Assembly: GCF_022965805.1 (NCBI RefSeq)
Contig: NC_133105.1
Span: 2,604,001-2,668,000, forward strand
From: Primulina eburnea
Taxonomy: Eukaryota; Streptophyta; Magnoliopsida; Lamiales; Gesneriaceae
DNA length: 64,000 bases
Direction: 5' to 3'
Positions 34,243 to 47,699 of this stretch are shown here, in pieces. Positions within the stretch are counted from its first letter, which is position 1, and each line of letters begins with the position of its first letter. The notes under the pieces are model-generated. The model had not been told where the DNA came from and did no database searches. It was given only the letters and a program-made list of their open reading frames with translations. Made by a program: the position numbers and the translations under genes.

Positions 34243-37200
34243 TTAGAATTTGAGGAACTGTAGCTCGTCCAATGAGGCTCGGAGATCAGAGCTGCTATAT
34301 CCTTCAGGCATGCTGACAATATTAGGGCTATCAAAGGAGATGACGTCGGTCAGTGGGTAGCTTCTGTTCGCATGGAGTTGGTTGTTTGTGCTACTACAAA
34401 CGCCTTTCAACACGACAGACTTGTGAACACCTCCGAGCAATCCTTCATAGTCACTGTCCCCACTTTCTCCGACAAAAACCACGACCTTTGATAGGTCCAT
34501 ACCCCAGCGAAGATATAAATACCTGAAAAGCAAGTTTTACATGTCTGAGTTATGATTCCATTTATGACATGGTGACGTGCAAAATGCTATACCAAAGAAA
34601 GGGTCAAAGATATGAAGATGACGAAAGCTCCATTTAGTTGTTCAATGGATCAAACTAAACAATGTCTGATCGAAAGAAGCATGGGTTGAGGCAAGAAAGA
34701 AGAAAACCATCTTCATATTACTTTTCTCATGTGAAAATAGTGGGAGGTTGAGTACTTGGAGACGCTAATCCAGCTTCAAGAAACAAAGCATTAAATTGTA
34801 TGCACTGAAGGGTACTTTGTATACTACACTGATAAATGAAATGCCAGGTAAATGCAGGACACTGTACTTAAAACTTTAGAATATACGATTTAATGGCTTC
34901 AAGCACAGCCGTCACAAGAAAATATCATCACCGAGTAAAATTGGTACCTGAGTACTTGGGAACGAGAAGCAAGGACCGGAATCGCATTAATCTTATATCC
35001 ATTTCGACAATAAACAACATGACAACGTAGTGCTTGAATTCTCAATAACTTTCTTAGTTCCTTAAGAGGGGGAACCTGAAAGACAAATGTTCTTGTTAAA
35101 ATGGCATGGATGTTTTACTATGATGGAGATATAGCAATGAAGGGCAATAAAACAGCAAAATTAATGAGATCAAGGAATAGGACAGGATCGGTATACAACG
35201 ACTGAAGGAGACAGTAAGAGCTGCGGCATATTTCAAGTCGTTGATACAGTAAGTTCCAATACACTATACAGCGAGAAAAATAAGGAATATTGGTTTACCA
35301 CTCCAGGCTTCTGAACTTTGAAAGAATAGCAGTAGTCAGCTGAAGTCTCTTCATCTTCAACAACATTATGTTCTTCCCTTTCTCCCTTCTTCTCAGCTGT
35401 AGAAGCCCATCGGACTAGAGTCTTTCTCAATCCTTCACCACCCCAATGGTATTCAATATGCGAATGATAATACAAGTCTACTACAAAAGGGTTTTCCTCA
35501 GAGTGAAACGATGAATAATAAAGATCACCGCCACTATTGCAAATAAATGCATCAAAATCAGTCGGGTTAAAGCCATTTGAAATCAAAAAAGAATATGTTT
35601 CTGTAATATTAAAGGATGTGTTTAATATAAACCCGACTGAACCTTCAGTCCTTTCCTTCTCCACAGCCTCAAAGATCTTTCTTACACATTCAGAAAGACC
35701 ATCACCTTCATGGCAATCCACAGCAATCACAAACATGTGTTTCCTCCTCCTCAATACGGGGAACTTACCACCTACAGAGTTCTGATTTCCCTTATCAGTC
35801 GACCCAGATTTTTGCAAGCTCTTCACAGAACCTCTAGACCATGTCAAAACAGCATTTTCTAGCTTACTCTTTTGAACTTCAGGGTTTAGAGTGTTATTAA
35901 TATTTTCTCGGCTCCCATCCCTGTCTCCGTCAAATGAAAACTTTAAGTTCAAAGATATATCATGTATATCCCTTAAGGAATCACTTGGTGAATCTGATTC
36001 TGAATTTTTGTCGTCGTCATCATTTTGTAACCAACGAGGCTGCCTTGGTTTGCAACTTGCTATTTTAGTGAGATAAGTTTTACAATGCTCTGGCCATGAA
36101 AAAAGATGTATATTTTTAAGACCGTTTCCTCTGCATTTTGCCCAGAGATGCTTATCTGCAACCAGCTTCAAAAGAGCGTCAGCAATGGACTGTTGATCGT
36201 GGGGATCAATAAGGAGACCATTGTCTAAAACCTGCAATAAGGATAGATACCAAATAACAAACTAAGATATAAAAGCTTCAGGAGAAGAAACATCTTCCGC
36301 AAAATCTCTGAGATGATAAACAAAGAGAAAAGAGTTGAAATACCCTGTGTATGTCAACGGGACCACCATTTTTTGTGGCAACAATGGGCAAACCATGTGC
36401 TGCAGCCTGTTTGATGGTGGAGAGATCAAAATCGTCAATCGAACAAAATTGATATCACCAAGTTTAAAGTCTTCAGAAGCACGTGCATACCTCTATCAAA
36501 GTAAGCCCAAAAGGCTCAATGAAAGCTGGATTAATGAAAACACCCTGTCCAAAAAAAAATGAAACACTTAAAAGTTTCAGCAGATGTAATATTTAATACA
36601 CATATCAGCTAATGGTAGCACACATGCATGCACTGAAAAATCAAATACTTCCCAATTGAAAAAATATATACTATGTAAGTATTTAGAAATTCACAAGGGA
36701 TTTGCTTTCCAATTTCGTACCACAATCTTAAGCATTTTGGCCCAATTTGAACCAATAATATTGGCATGCCCAAGAGTGTAAAGGGGCTGACATTGCCGAG
36801 TTATTCACTCGCTCAGTCCCAGAATTGCAGACATGTGTGTAGGCCATAGGCCACAGATTAGATGCTATCTCAACACCTTATGTTTGAGGGGGAAAAGCTA
36901 TGGGTGTTAGCTTACCGAATCCGAAAGTTCAATCCGTATCAAGATTGTACCAAGAAATTTATGAGCAGTTGGTATTATATTCAAGAGAATGGATATAAAA
37001 TTCTAAAACAATTCTAGTTTACAATTAGTCCGAACCTTTACTATACTGTTATTTTTCTTAAAGTTGCCAATACTGCTTGAGCTACAAAACGAACATGAGA
37101 GTACCTTAGTCTTTGCTGCTAGGCGATAGATTTCAGGAACTTCAGCTTGCTTGTGATGTTTTGGATATGCCACTAGACCATAGAGATCATACTTATCGAT

Positions 37201-40200
37201 AATCTTAAGGATTGATAAAAGAACTGAAGCATTAGTGCTTGACATTTCATCAATATTGTCACGGTTACCCATTATTAATGTCTGCAAAATATAAGGGAAA
37301 CAAATAAAAACGACAATACAGGTACAACTACTCAATGCATTCCACGAAAATGGGTTTGGGTGGCAGCTTACAAGGTTAGCAAGTTCCCTTAGAGGACGAC
37401 ATTCTCCAAAAGCTTTTACCAAAGTAGTGAGGTTTTTCTTTTGATCTGGTCTTGCGAGTGCAAGTATCATAGGCTTTCTTGGATTTGAAAGGAAGCGCAT
37501 TATCTGTACATGTATCACCGTATAGATACTAGCATTAACTTAAGAAATAAAAAATGAGGGAGGTCAAAATTTTAGGTATTAAATATTTCATGAATTTTGA
37601 AAAATAAATCTATCTAAAAAGTACTGCCTTGTTTTAACCAGATTTTGCAGTATATTAGTCTAACCTCTACCCAAATAGGTGGATCTGGAGACTTGCCACC
37701 TTCACTGGCTTCTGTTTCTGTATCAATGTCTCCATCATGAGGAGTGATGTCATGAAATTCCATCCCAGGTGGTATTACCTGCGAGTAGAAACTCACTCTT
37801 TGAGTAAATCATAAAAACCTAAGAGTTTCAGACAAGTTCAGAGACAGCGAGGCCGCATAACAAATTCACATTCAAAAAATAAGTGCCATAAAGGAGTATT
37901 TATCATTCATTTACTTACAGAGAAACTATGATAAAAGACCAGAACAGTCAAAATATAAATTTGATCAGCAAAAAAAATTTAGATGCTAGTAGTTTGGAAC
38001 CTAAAGTGGAATTACAGTACTTACAGCCATGCGAGGCATGAATCTTCCGTAGCAGCTCACATTGCGTCTGATCCTCGCTCGTAATTTACGCTCTAGAATT
38101 GGATCAAAACCATCATACAGTCGCCACTGCTCGTCTATTTCTTGTCTGGTGCTAGTAATGACAATCTCAGAAGCGTCGAGTGATAACTCCTCCGCCTCTA
38201 TTCTACGCATTATTTTGAAGGTAGAATTAATCTCATCCCTTGACAATCGACCTTGTCTCAAAAGCTGTTCCAGCTTATCGCGACCCAATGAATGACCAGT
38301 TAAAATCATGGGTACATTCAGAGCACCAGATAAAAGAGAAGCAGAGTCACCTGCATCTGCATAATGCCCATGAATTGCGACAGGCCAAACAGGATATCCA
38401 TTACCAATTTGTTCACCAAGAACCTTGGACATCTGTATGATGTGGTTAAGAGCACCATCAACAAATTCAGGGATATGTGGCCACAGAAGTTCTTTTGGAA
38501 TATATTTATCCTTAGGTCCAAAAGGAATGCGAATGATGTAAGCACCACTACTCTCTCCCATTTCATTCACCAAACCTTCTGAATTTCTTGAAGGTAGCAT
38601 CTCTGTGGGTTCACCGTAGCTCCAGTCAACTTCTGGTGATGATACTTGTCTAGTTAATAAATCAACACGATATACACCTGGCATCGAACCTAAAGCTCTT
38701 GCCAGCTCAACAACATACTTCACCTGATAAAAATATAGAAAAAGGAAAGTAAAGCATTATCCATGAAAATGTTGATATTGAATCAACTGAGAACAAGTTT
38801 GGCAAATCACGAAACAACCCCTGAATTTTGAAGCACCACTGGCGTACTGAAAATGACATAAAAATTCCCCTGGGAACAGCACATAATACATACCTGGCCA
38901 CCAGTATCAGAATCACGACCAAGCTCCATGTTTTCACCGCGTATCAAGCCATGAATGCTGCGGGAGAAGCTTGTGTCAGCAAGCACGTATTAAGTTGCAT
39001 GCGATTCTATATCATTATTTTTAGGCGGGGGCATCAAATAATAAATTCTGCATGTTCAAATATACGAGTTCCCTACATCTCCTGGCGGTCTTAAAAATAA
39101 TCAGTAGAAGGAAATCATTACTCGAGTATAATCATTCCGAAAATGAAGACCGATTATCTAACTTTATTTTAGTTAAAGAGTGACTATACCAGCAAAACCA
39201 AGCAAAGTTATCAAACACCAAATTAATAAATAACAAGCAAAAAACGGGATATCAACACCAAATACCTTTTTAATCATAATATGAAATATGAGACAAGCAG
39301 ATTTACTTCATACCTAATCAATACAATGTATAATTGTTTCCCCTTTTGTTGATTAACCCATGCCTCTAAAGTGTCAACCGAACTAATTCTTGGCAATCGA
39401 CCTCTATTGCTTTCTCCGTGAGATGAAAGATCACCAACCGCATCTCCTTTCTCCCCCTCTGATAAGTCTTCTGACATGTCAGCAACCGCTTCTTTTCGAC
39501 CCCTTTCACGTTCAAGACGGCGTTTATTCATCCTCTGAGCTTCCTCACCTTCAAGCTACAAAAATTAAAGAAATAATTGCAACTCAATTACACTACTGAT
39601 AGATAAATATACGTTTCAAAAAATAAAACAGCAGATATCATACAATATTTTCTAAGACTCCCAGCATTAAAAGTATGTAACATGATTTGTAATATCACTG
39701 ATGTAAAGAGGAAATAAAAGCAACAATTGTCAAAAAGACGAATAATAAGTCAAACAAACAAATCGTAATTATCTTCGAGCATTAAATTAATGGCGAGACT
39801 TTGGCATTCTATTAAGCAAAATATATCATAGTTCACGGTACTATTAAAGACGCATGGCACATTAAAGCCACCTTGAAGCATAGGAGAAAGGCCAGGGTGA
39901 GAAGAGAGGCCCACTAACATGTGATAGAATATAATCTACGTATATAATGAAAATTCTCTCAATTAGCATCATTATGTTTTCTGCAAACTATCGAAGCATA
40001 CAAAATTTCATTAGTGTACAAATAAATATGAATGGTGATTAGACTGAATTTCTCCCTAGATTCACAATCCCTTTGTGTTAATCTCGAGATTTTGACATGC
40101 ATCCTTCACTTAAAGATTGCAGTTGCACCATTTTGCACCCCATGACCGTGAATAAAGAAATTCAGGGACAAGTAAAAAGAAGAAAAAAAGTTCCAGGATG

Positions 40201-41468
40201 CAACCACAAATTAATCACAACGTATAAGCAAATCAATGCCAATTACGTATTTTTGTAATCTTAATAAATGAAGTCGATAGACATGGATTTTCGAGCTAGA
40301 ATACTCATAGCCGTCATGCCCATATGTTAAGAAACATTTTAAGCATCACACGGCCATCCAGGCATGATAAATAGGAAGGATTCCAAGTATGCAAGCGTAT
40401 CAACTGAATTCAGTATGCACTTATGAAATGATGACACCAATCAGAAGGTAAAATTTAAATAAGTATAACCAAAGAAAGACAAACTTGAACGATGATTAGA
40501 ATATCTAGCGTGCTCTTGTCCAACAACTTATATCATTACTAGCAATCTGTAACAAGGCTAGCCAGCGAAAAACATAGTGTGAATAAAATACATCAAAAAA
40601 ACTCTGGTCCATCTGAAAACACTTGCCATTACTCCATAACTTCCCAAGTAACAACAGAGCTATAAACACAAAAGGATAGATTCTCTTTGACTTATAAAAA
40701 AACATGCCATGATGGTATTTAAGTTTGTGCTTACTGGAAAATTAGTCAATAGACTCAAACAGAATAACTCTCACGCAGACAACATTGTTCTTCGTGATTT
40801 TCAAATATCTTACAGGCAACAATACAGTTGATAAGAGCGAGCCATTTAGCCAATATTTTAATCAATGAAGCAAAAATCTTTTTACCATTACACATAGATA
40901 TGTTATTAGATTTCAATCATTAAGCGACCCATGTTTCATAACACTTCAGATATCAGATATGTATCTAGAAATTTTAATTCAGACTTCCTTCCCAAGCAGG
41001 GATCGACGCGTCATCACCTAAACAAATGAAACTCGGAAGAAAAACTTCGAAAAGAAAATCATTGAGACATTGACTGGAAAAATCGAAAAAATTAAGAAAA
41101 AACGAAACCTGCTTTTTCTGGCGAGCCAGATTCCAAATACGCCAGCACATATTCTCCAGCCTTGTGTTCCTCTCCTGCGGACTCCGAGTCGCTTGTGCCT
41201 GAACAAAAAAATCCAGAGTAAAAGACGGACATGTACACACATTATACGAACAAAAAAAAAACTCACAGCACCAAAACACACATACTCGTGCCCAAGCGCG
41301 ATGGAGATCGGTCTCGTCGAATCCCGTGATCACCTCCTCCACGAAGTATCGCGTGGGACTAAACCTCCCCCTCTCCCGCAGTAGCAACGACGACTTCGTC
41401 TCACCCAGCCCCGGCCCGACATCGAGAATCGCTTCCAGATAGCTGTTAATCCAATCATTTCCCGCCAT
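34243..41468 (-). CDS. SPSA: Sucrose-phosphate synthase
   Basis: Thirteen exons on the minus strand: 41468-41286, 41198-41109, 39555-39314, 38957-38894, 38723-38025, 37778-37665, 37503-37372, 37281-37105, 36544-36491, 36406-36344, 36231-35299, 35075-34948, 34522-34243. All are GT-AG and in phase; 1052 aa. SPS makes sucrose-6-phosphate from UDP-glucose and fructose-6-phosphate in the cytosol. Start [20 protein letters not shown] is the family-A start. Seen: RLPRISSV with Ser149/150 (equivalent of the regulatory light/dark phosphoserine), [29 protein letters not shown] near 219-228 (14-3-3 site region), GT4 C-lobe with [10 protein letters not shown] and the E-x7-E motif EPFGLTLIE (577-585), an acidic linker, and an SPP-like C-terminal domain from about 770 ([31 protein letters not shown]). 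The family-typical 13-exon layout is intact with no break. Intron 2 is 1.55 kb. Confidence 0.97.
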
Positions 41469-41559
41469 TTCCCGCCACCACCACAATCACCACTGCTCCT
41501 GTGCGTATGTGGAGGAGTGTGCCTCTACAATTGATTCGAATATTCGTAAATGTATCCGC

Positions 41560-41577
41560 GCACACATATATATATAT
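41560..41577 (-). promoter_or_regulatory. Possible TATA box of SPS
   Basis: A TATATATATATATG tract on the minus strand, about 95-110 bases before the SPS start codon, is suitably placed for a TATA element. It is hard to separate from simple AT sequence. Confidence 0.35.
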
Positions 41578-41692
41578 ACGTGTTTGCACTACAGAGAAAT
41601 GGAGTGGAGAGGGATTTTTGCTGGGTGGTGATGTTGATAAGGCCACTCTCAATTGATTGAAATCAAATATCAAATAATTGAGAATTCTACAC

Positions 41693-41698
<6 letters not shown>

Positions 41699-41758
<60 letters not shown>
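41699..41758. repeat. (AT)30 microsatellite in SPS promoter, proximal
   Basis: Sixty bases of uninterrupted AT, about 230 bases upstream of the SPS start codon. Confidence 0.95.
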
Positions 41759-41761
<3 letters not shown>

Positions 41762-41912
41762 CCTGCACACTCTTTTCGAAAAGAACACCCGTGGACGCTT
41801 GCCTATATAGCACGCCCACAACCACACAAATTTTTTTTTTTTTTTTTAAAAAAGCTGACCAATCATGTACCGTCACGTAGGCGGTGCTCATGGCGTGTAG
41901 GGTAACAAATTC

Positions 41913-41915
<3 letters not shown>

Positions 41916-41975
<60 letters not shown>
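41916..41975. repeat. (AT)30 microsatellite in SPS promoter, distal
   Basis: A second uninterrupted AT tract of about 60 bases, some 450 bases upstream of the SPS start codon and 157 bases beyond the first tract. Confidence 0.95.
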
Positions 41976-41978
<3 letters not shown>

Positions 41979-42984
41979 GATGTAGGAATTTGATTTCGAT
42001 CATTGCCATTCAATCTCATTATATATATGTGTAAAAAGGGCATATTTTTTTAAAAAAGGCCAAAAAAATTTAATGATAAAATCACGACAATTCGCCTGAT
42101 CTGGTTATCGATTTAATATACAATTACCTAATAGTCATATTTTGATTTTAGTGTTATGTTCATGCATGTGTGTATTGATTTTTGAATTGTTCAAGCAATT
42201 ATCCCCGTAATAATGTTAGCATAGAAAAAAAATTATTTGAATTGTTCAAGCAAGTTTTTGATCAATTCATATAACAATCGACAAATATCCAATAATAGAA
42301 GAGAATATTTACTATCTATCACGTGTTGTTATTCTATGTTTTCATGTGTAGATATCTATATGGATGACATGTAACGAGAAAATGACAAGTGACACCAAAA
42401 TTATTTGTGTAGGATATGATGTTATGGATATATCATATGTCAAGTCAATAATTTTTCAATTATTCGTGAACTGAGGACAGTTGGACCGAAACTCAAAAAC
42501 GCAAAAGTTACAAAAACGGAAAATTGTAACTTGAGTCGAAGAAGATTTTCCGTCCAAGAATAAAAACGAAGCGCGAGAAAAGGTGTCGGGGTGGTAAATA
42601 TGGGAAGCATGAAAAGAGAGGAGAGGCGAAGATGCGATGTACGTTTGTATTTTGTGAGTAAATAGTGAGTTAATCATCTATTTTAAGTTATATTTTTCCT
42701 CTTTGAAAATAACTTGTGCATGATAAAAGGAAAAAAAAAATTATATTAAAATGGCACGGAAAATCATGAAACTCCAAATCCGATTTCACCAAACTATTAT
42801 TTCATGACACTCGACTTTAATTAAGAGCAATAATTGATATCCTTGGTACATGTAATATTCGAAAGAATATCAGCCTAACGTTTGATCTTTTCATTTCTAT
42901 TATTCTAAATTGAGGGGAAAACTTAAAATAAAAAAAAAAATGGTACATATTCTCTTAGTTCGTTCCACCAAAAAGAATAAAGCT

Positions 42985-43164
42985 AAAAATTTATGTGAGA
43001 TGGTCTCACGGGTTGTATTTTGTGAGACATATATCTTATTTAAGTCATCCATAAAAAAATATTACTTTTTATGCTAAGAATATTACTTTTTATTGTGAAT
43101 ATCGGTAGGGTTGACATATCTCACAGATAAATATTCGTAAGACCGTCTCACAAGAAACCTACTC
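42985..43164 (-). mobile_element. MITE copy E (GTGAGACnGTCTCAC family)
   Basis: Full-length reverse copy: ATGTGAGATGGTCTCACGGG at the left, two AATATTACTTTTTAT blocks, GAATATCGGTAGGGTTGAC, and GACCGTCTCACAAGAAACCT at the right. Confidence 0.9.
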
Positions 43165-43293
43165 AAAAATAAATGTAACGACTTAAATAAATTGAAGTAT
43201 AGCATTTTAATATCACGTCTCACAAAAAACATACTCAAAAATAAATGTAACGGCTTGGCCACTTGAGTGAAGTATAGCATTTTAATACCACGA
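43145..43293. repeat. 72-bp tandem duplication that includes a MITE end
   Basis: GTCTCACAAGAAACCTACTC followed by AAAAATAAATGTAACG at 43145 recurs as GTCTCACAAAAAACATACTC and AAAAATAAATGTAACG at 43217. Both units end GAAGTATAGCATTTTAATA. The duplicated unit starts inside the right terminus of MITE copy E. Confidence 0.85.
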
Positions 43294-43522
43294 AAGTTGG
43301 ACCAAATGACTGATTAAATCCCTCAAGCGAGATAAAATAGAATTAGATGCAACGGTTATTCCAATAATATTCCTATTAAAGTTATACTTATCATTCAAAA
43401 GCGAAAAAAAAAAAAGTTGTACTTTATCGTATATAACTCGAGATATGGTCATCCATCATTTGTAACAATGGATGAATTAATATCAAATAAATTTTGAGAA
43501 AGAAATACGATTTAGCACTGGA

Positions 43523-43690
43523 GGGTCTCATCATGTGAGACCATCTCACGGATCTTAGTCCGTGAGACGGATCAACCCTACTGATATTCACAAAATACTC
43601 TTAGCATCAAAAGTAATATTTTTTATGGATGACCCAAATAAGAGATCCGTCTCACAAATACGACCCGTGAAACCGTATCAAACAAGTTTT
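43523..43690 (+). mobile_element. MITE copy F (GTGAGACnGTCTCAC family)
   Basis: Full-length + copy: GGGTCTCATCATGTGAGACC at the left, GTGAGACGGATCAACCCTAC, GATATTCACAAAATACTCTT, GGATGACCCAAATAAGAGAT, and GACCCGTGAAACCGTATCAA at the right. Confidence 0.88.
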
Positions 43691-44321
43691 TGCTTTAACC
43701 TTGATTTGACCAGGTTTTTGTTCAATTTTGCATCCAAATTGAAATACTACACTTTTTTTTTTTTCAATTTCACGCTCAAATAAAAATAATCACCACCTCA
43801 AATCTCAGTATTTGGAATTTATGGTTAACTTCAACACAAGTAACATGTGTACTTCATACCGCTGCTTCATACATGTATGTGTGCGGGGATGCGATCTAAT
43901 ACTTGATGAGATTATACGAGCACATACAAAAGTTATTCTTTTGAAAATAGTGGGATTCTAACATTGACGTTTTCACATGAATCCCATGTGTCCATGCCAA
44001 CTTTGTCTCACGCGTGTTATACTCGGGATCACACGGTTCTTTTTTTGTTTTTGTTTTTGTTTTACACTGTCTTTCAGATGTTAAGGGGAAATTCTATAAA
44101 ATCGCATATATTTTTATCTGTAATTGAAATCTTCTGTAACAATACAATTTAATCTGTCATAATTTGACAAGCTCCACCTTCAACAACGATGCAACTATAA
44201 GCAACAATACGTCAGTCGCCGATATTTCAAAAGTCGTACAAACAAGCGAAACATCAGCAAAGTATCAGATAGCACATGAAAGCAAGCCATGCTTTAACTT
44301 TTCTAAGTAATAGATCAAGCA

Positions 44322-45829
44322 TCAGGACGAATCATTTGTTTGGATGATGTTCATAAACTTTCTCTTAGCAAAGGCCAGCCACCATTTGTTTGGAGTTCCA
44401 TTAGGTCGATATGCCACACTCAATAATCTTCCACTAGTTTCTTCCCGTATCTGCTTCAAATAATTCCGGAAGAGTTCTGTGTCCAGAAAGTGCAATCAAG
44501 AAAAGACAAGAACTAATAGAATGGCTAGTAAACATTAAATGGACTGATGATATACAAGAAGTATTATTTGGAATTTGTTGTTTAAATAATTATTGATGAA
44601 GTCTAAAGTCTTAGACCACATATGAAGTCGATCAAAAGTCGAAATCATGAAGATGAAACTCAGAGAAAAATGGTTTGAATCTAATTACAGCTCTGCAATG
44701 CCAAATTAGTACTAGCAGAAATCTTAGACACGGTTCAAGCAAACAAATTTAAAAAAATTCAATATGAGATCAGTTCTATAATAAGAAAAAGAAAATATTT
44801 AACAAGATGCAAGCAGGATTCAGATCCAATAAAAGAAATTGAACAGTACGAGAGTTTAAATGATTTTAAAGTTTTCAGATCATTTATTTAGTAGGTTGTG
44901 ATATATATCAGTGGGTGGTGTTTGGATCAGTAGGACCTGACGGTGAAACTGGGTTACAGCATCAGAAGATAGGAAAATCAATGCAATATCAACTATTTAT
45001 GTACCTTCAATTTTTCTTCTCTTTGGTACAGAAAGTTATAAGCCTATCAAGCCAATGCTATACCTGCTTCTTGTCTAGATTGTGGATGAGTAAACAGTCC
45101 CGGAAATGGAAATCCAGGCTCCCCAGGGACAGGTACAGTTTCCAGTCCCAAACTAATAATTGCTTTGGTCCCTTCGGCTAAAGTTCTGCAGCCTTCAAGC
45201 CTCTTCAGAGCAATATTAACATAAAATGTCAAGTAGATAAGAAGCTTATCAGCTGAACTCTTGATTTCAAAGTTTCTGAAGAAGACATTGGCTCGAAAGA
45301 ATGTTATCGCCTCATCAACTATATCCGTGCTATCTGCATATACATTCTACCATTGTTGATGTAAAATATTCTTAAAATCATATTCAAGTATTATGGGGGT
45401 TAATCTGACCTTGTTCTGATACAGGAGCTGGTCCTTTAATGTGGCTTTTCAGGGGAAGCAAAGGGCATCCACACGCTTTAGTAGTTTCTTCATCATCGAG
45501 AAAACTGGAGTGGTAGACCTGCAAAAATAACTTAATTTTTCAAGCTATATCCTGAAATAGATCGGACATAAATCAATCGTAGAAAGGCTTCGCCAATCGT
45601 TCTTTAAATGCCCTTTTAGATTATTCTATCATGAAAACACCTCCCAGCGGTCACCAAGAAATCATATATGCTTCTTCTTCAAAAAAAAAAAAAGAAATCG
45701 TATATTCTTTTCCACGCATCTTCCTAGATCTTTTACATTTCTCATCTTTACTTTGATAAAATTAAACCTATGTAATCTATTTACAACCCAGTAAATGTAA
45801 GTGGAAACGAATACAATATTTCTTACCAT
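44322..45829 (-). CDS. ARPC3: Actin-related protein 2/3 complex subunit 3 (ARPC3, p21-Arc)
   Basis: Coding exons on the minus strand: 45829-45827 (only the ATG), 45518-45410, 45333-45064, 44476-44322. All are GT-AG and in phase; 178 aa. ARPC3 is a structural subunit of the Arp2/3 complex that nucleates branched actin, acting in plant cell-shape and trichome growth. Motifs: VYHSSFLDDEETTKACGCPL, LPLKSHIKGPAPVSEQ, VDEAITFFRANVFFRNFEIK, SADKLLIYLTFYVNIALKRL, VPVPGEPGFPFPGLF, FRNYLKQIREETSGRLLSVA, RPNGTPNKWWLAFAKRKFMN. The ATG is the last codon of an otherwise non-coding exon that starts at 45879 after a TTGCAG acceptor. A donor at 47594 (AATCAG|GTAAAA) suggests a first 5'UTR exon at about 47600-47700 and a 1.7-kb 5'UTR intron. 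Confidence 0.94.
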
Positions 45830-45879
45830 ATCTGTTATATGCACAACTTTCTTTACACGAGCTAAAGCAAGTGAATAAT

Positions 45880-47593
45880 CTGCAACCATCACATTATCAT
45901 CATCAAACCAACATTCTTTCAAATATCAGGCCAATAGTTTATCCACCAACTTAAATGTTGTCGACATGATGTAATAATTATTTACATAAAAGTTTCATCT
46001 GCTAAAAAAAATCGAACTCTTTAAAAATAAAAACTTAAATAATTTATAATCCTGAAATGATGGTATCCATTTCTATATTCATCGACCTGTTTAACCACAA
46101 CGAAATCGCGAAGTCCTGTCATCATTAAAAAAACATTTAATATTTTAAATATCCTTGCAAATTATTTTTCAGAAAGTACTCTAAGAATAAAGTCAATAGA
46201 ACCATAAAAAATGTAGTTCAATTTCAGATAGTGTTTACAATGCTTATCAGGGTCCAAACCTCTCTTCATTGACTTTTCTTGTCTCACTTGGTATTTTCAC
46301 TTAAATGAAAAGGAGAATAATGAATTATTTGTCCCACTGTTTCCATCTATTTTGGTTCATGGTTTGTTCTTATAGTTACTTTGCCTTGTTCACAGCTATA
46401 CACATAGGGTGCATGAAGTTGTAGATTTTGCAAGATGTTCATGAATTTGAGCTATTTTTCTTATACAACGAATAAAAATTCATGAAGCTAAAACGTACAC
46501 GGACTGAGACCTTTTTCTTGTAATCCAAACTTAATAGCTTAATTGTCTAAGCTGCAAAAATAATTTTTTAGTTCCTTCTTTATGTTTGATGAAAGTTGAA
46601 TTGGTAGAATCAAGTCACGATATGTTGAATCATGAGAAGATACAAAAATAAATTACTGAATTGTTGATGCACAAAGTTGGCTGTTTTGTTTAAATTTTTG
46701 AAAATATTGGATATCTTTGTTGAAGATTCCATCTTTTATTAGTCCACAGACCATTCATAACCTAATTGTTGGTAAAGACGTCATAGATTTTGAAAAGAAT
46801 TGGTTTTGGTTAACTTAAAAAAGGATTAGAATCTCTCTTTTACAACTGGCATGAGTTTACATCTAGACTCTGTATAAGGGCAGGACTCCCTTCCTATTTC
46901 ATCAACCTTCTTTTCTGTATGGCAAGTTGGTTTCCTTATGCTAAGTACCATGTTTGAGTCACTCGAGCTTAAGTAGACCTAAGCTGCCTAAATTGATTCC
47001 CCCAATATTAATTCTTTATACTAATCTAGTGTGAGCAAAAATTGGCAAGGCAATAATAGATCACATTTATTCCCACAAACATGAGTATTTGCCAGACAAT
47101 CATGTTAAACAAAAATTCAGTAAAAATCGGAAATTTAACCACACAAAGAAGCAAAATGAAAAGAAATGGTATGAGTTTATATATCGAATAACCCACCTTT
47201 CAATTAAATCCAAAGTGCGTCAACAATTCATCATCTTTCACCTTCTTACACGCAGTAGATTACATGCCATCCTATAAACCTTGTTTATCAAACGAACTTG
47301 TTGCCAGTTCAAGCTAAAACGTGAATTCAGTTCCCATTCCTTTTAGCTAAATTAAGCTGAGATCTTTAGAACGTTAACAAAATGCACAACAAATTCTTGA
47401 AATGCAACTTCAAACTTAGCAACCATAACCCCAAAATTCAATGGCACAAGCAAAATATCTAATTTTTTTTAAAAAAAAAAAAACCGAAACAATTGGAACT
47501 AGTTTCTGATAAGAGTCAATCTTGAATCTACTCCAACAATAAATAATTCGATCTCCATCTAGATAGGGAAAAAAGGGGAGAGAAATTAATTTT
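45880..47593 (-). other. Putative 5'UTR intron of ARPC3
   Basis: Bounded on the minus strand by a GTAAAATTAA donor (47593) and a GATGGTTGCAG acceptor (45880). No coding region or repeat is recognised within it. Inferred from splice signals; the leader exon is not otherwise confirmed. Confidence 0.5.
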
Positions 47594-47699
47594 ACCTGAT
47601 TAAAAATGCAAGTGGCACCTTCAATCACAGAGATCAACTCAATGAATCAAGATAAAATCTTGATAAGGAAAAAAATTGGATAGAAATGAAAAATCTCGA

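Larger units (their letters stand above)
41976..44321. other. Intergenic region between SPS promoter and ARPC3 3' end
   Basis: No gene is supported. It contains two MITE copies in opposite orientation (42985 and 43523), a tandem duplication at 43145-43293, and AT-rich DNA. Short open frames here are chance or MITE-derived. Confidence 0.55.

Noticed and set aside
4500..41468. Sugar-metabolism gene cluster (RFS6 plus SPS)
   Set aside because: The two genes are 27 kb apart, with unrelated NOT10 and HHP genes between them, and no shared regulatory sequence was seen.
41653..41905. Tyr-Ile repeat open frames
   Set aside because: Pure translation of an (AT)30 microsatellite.
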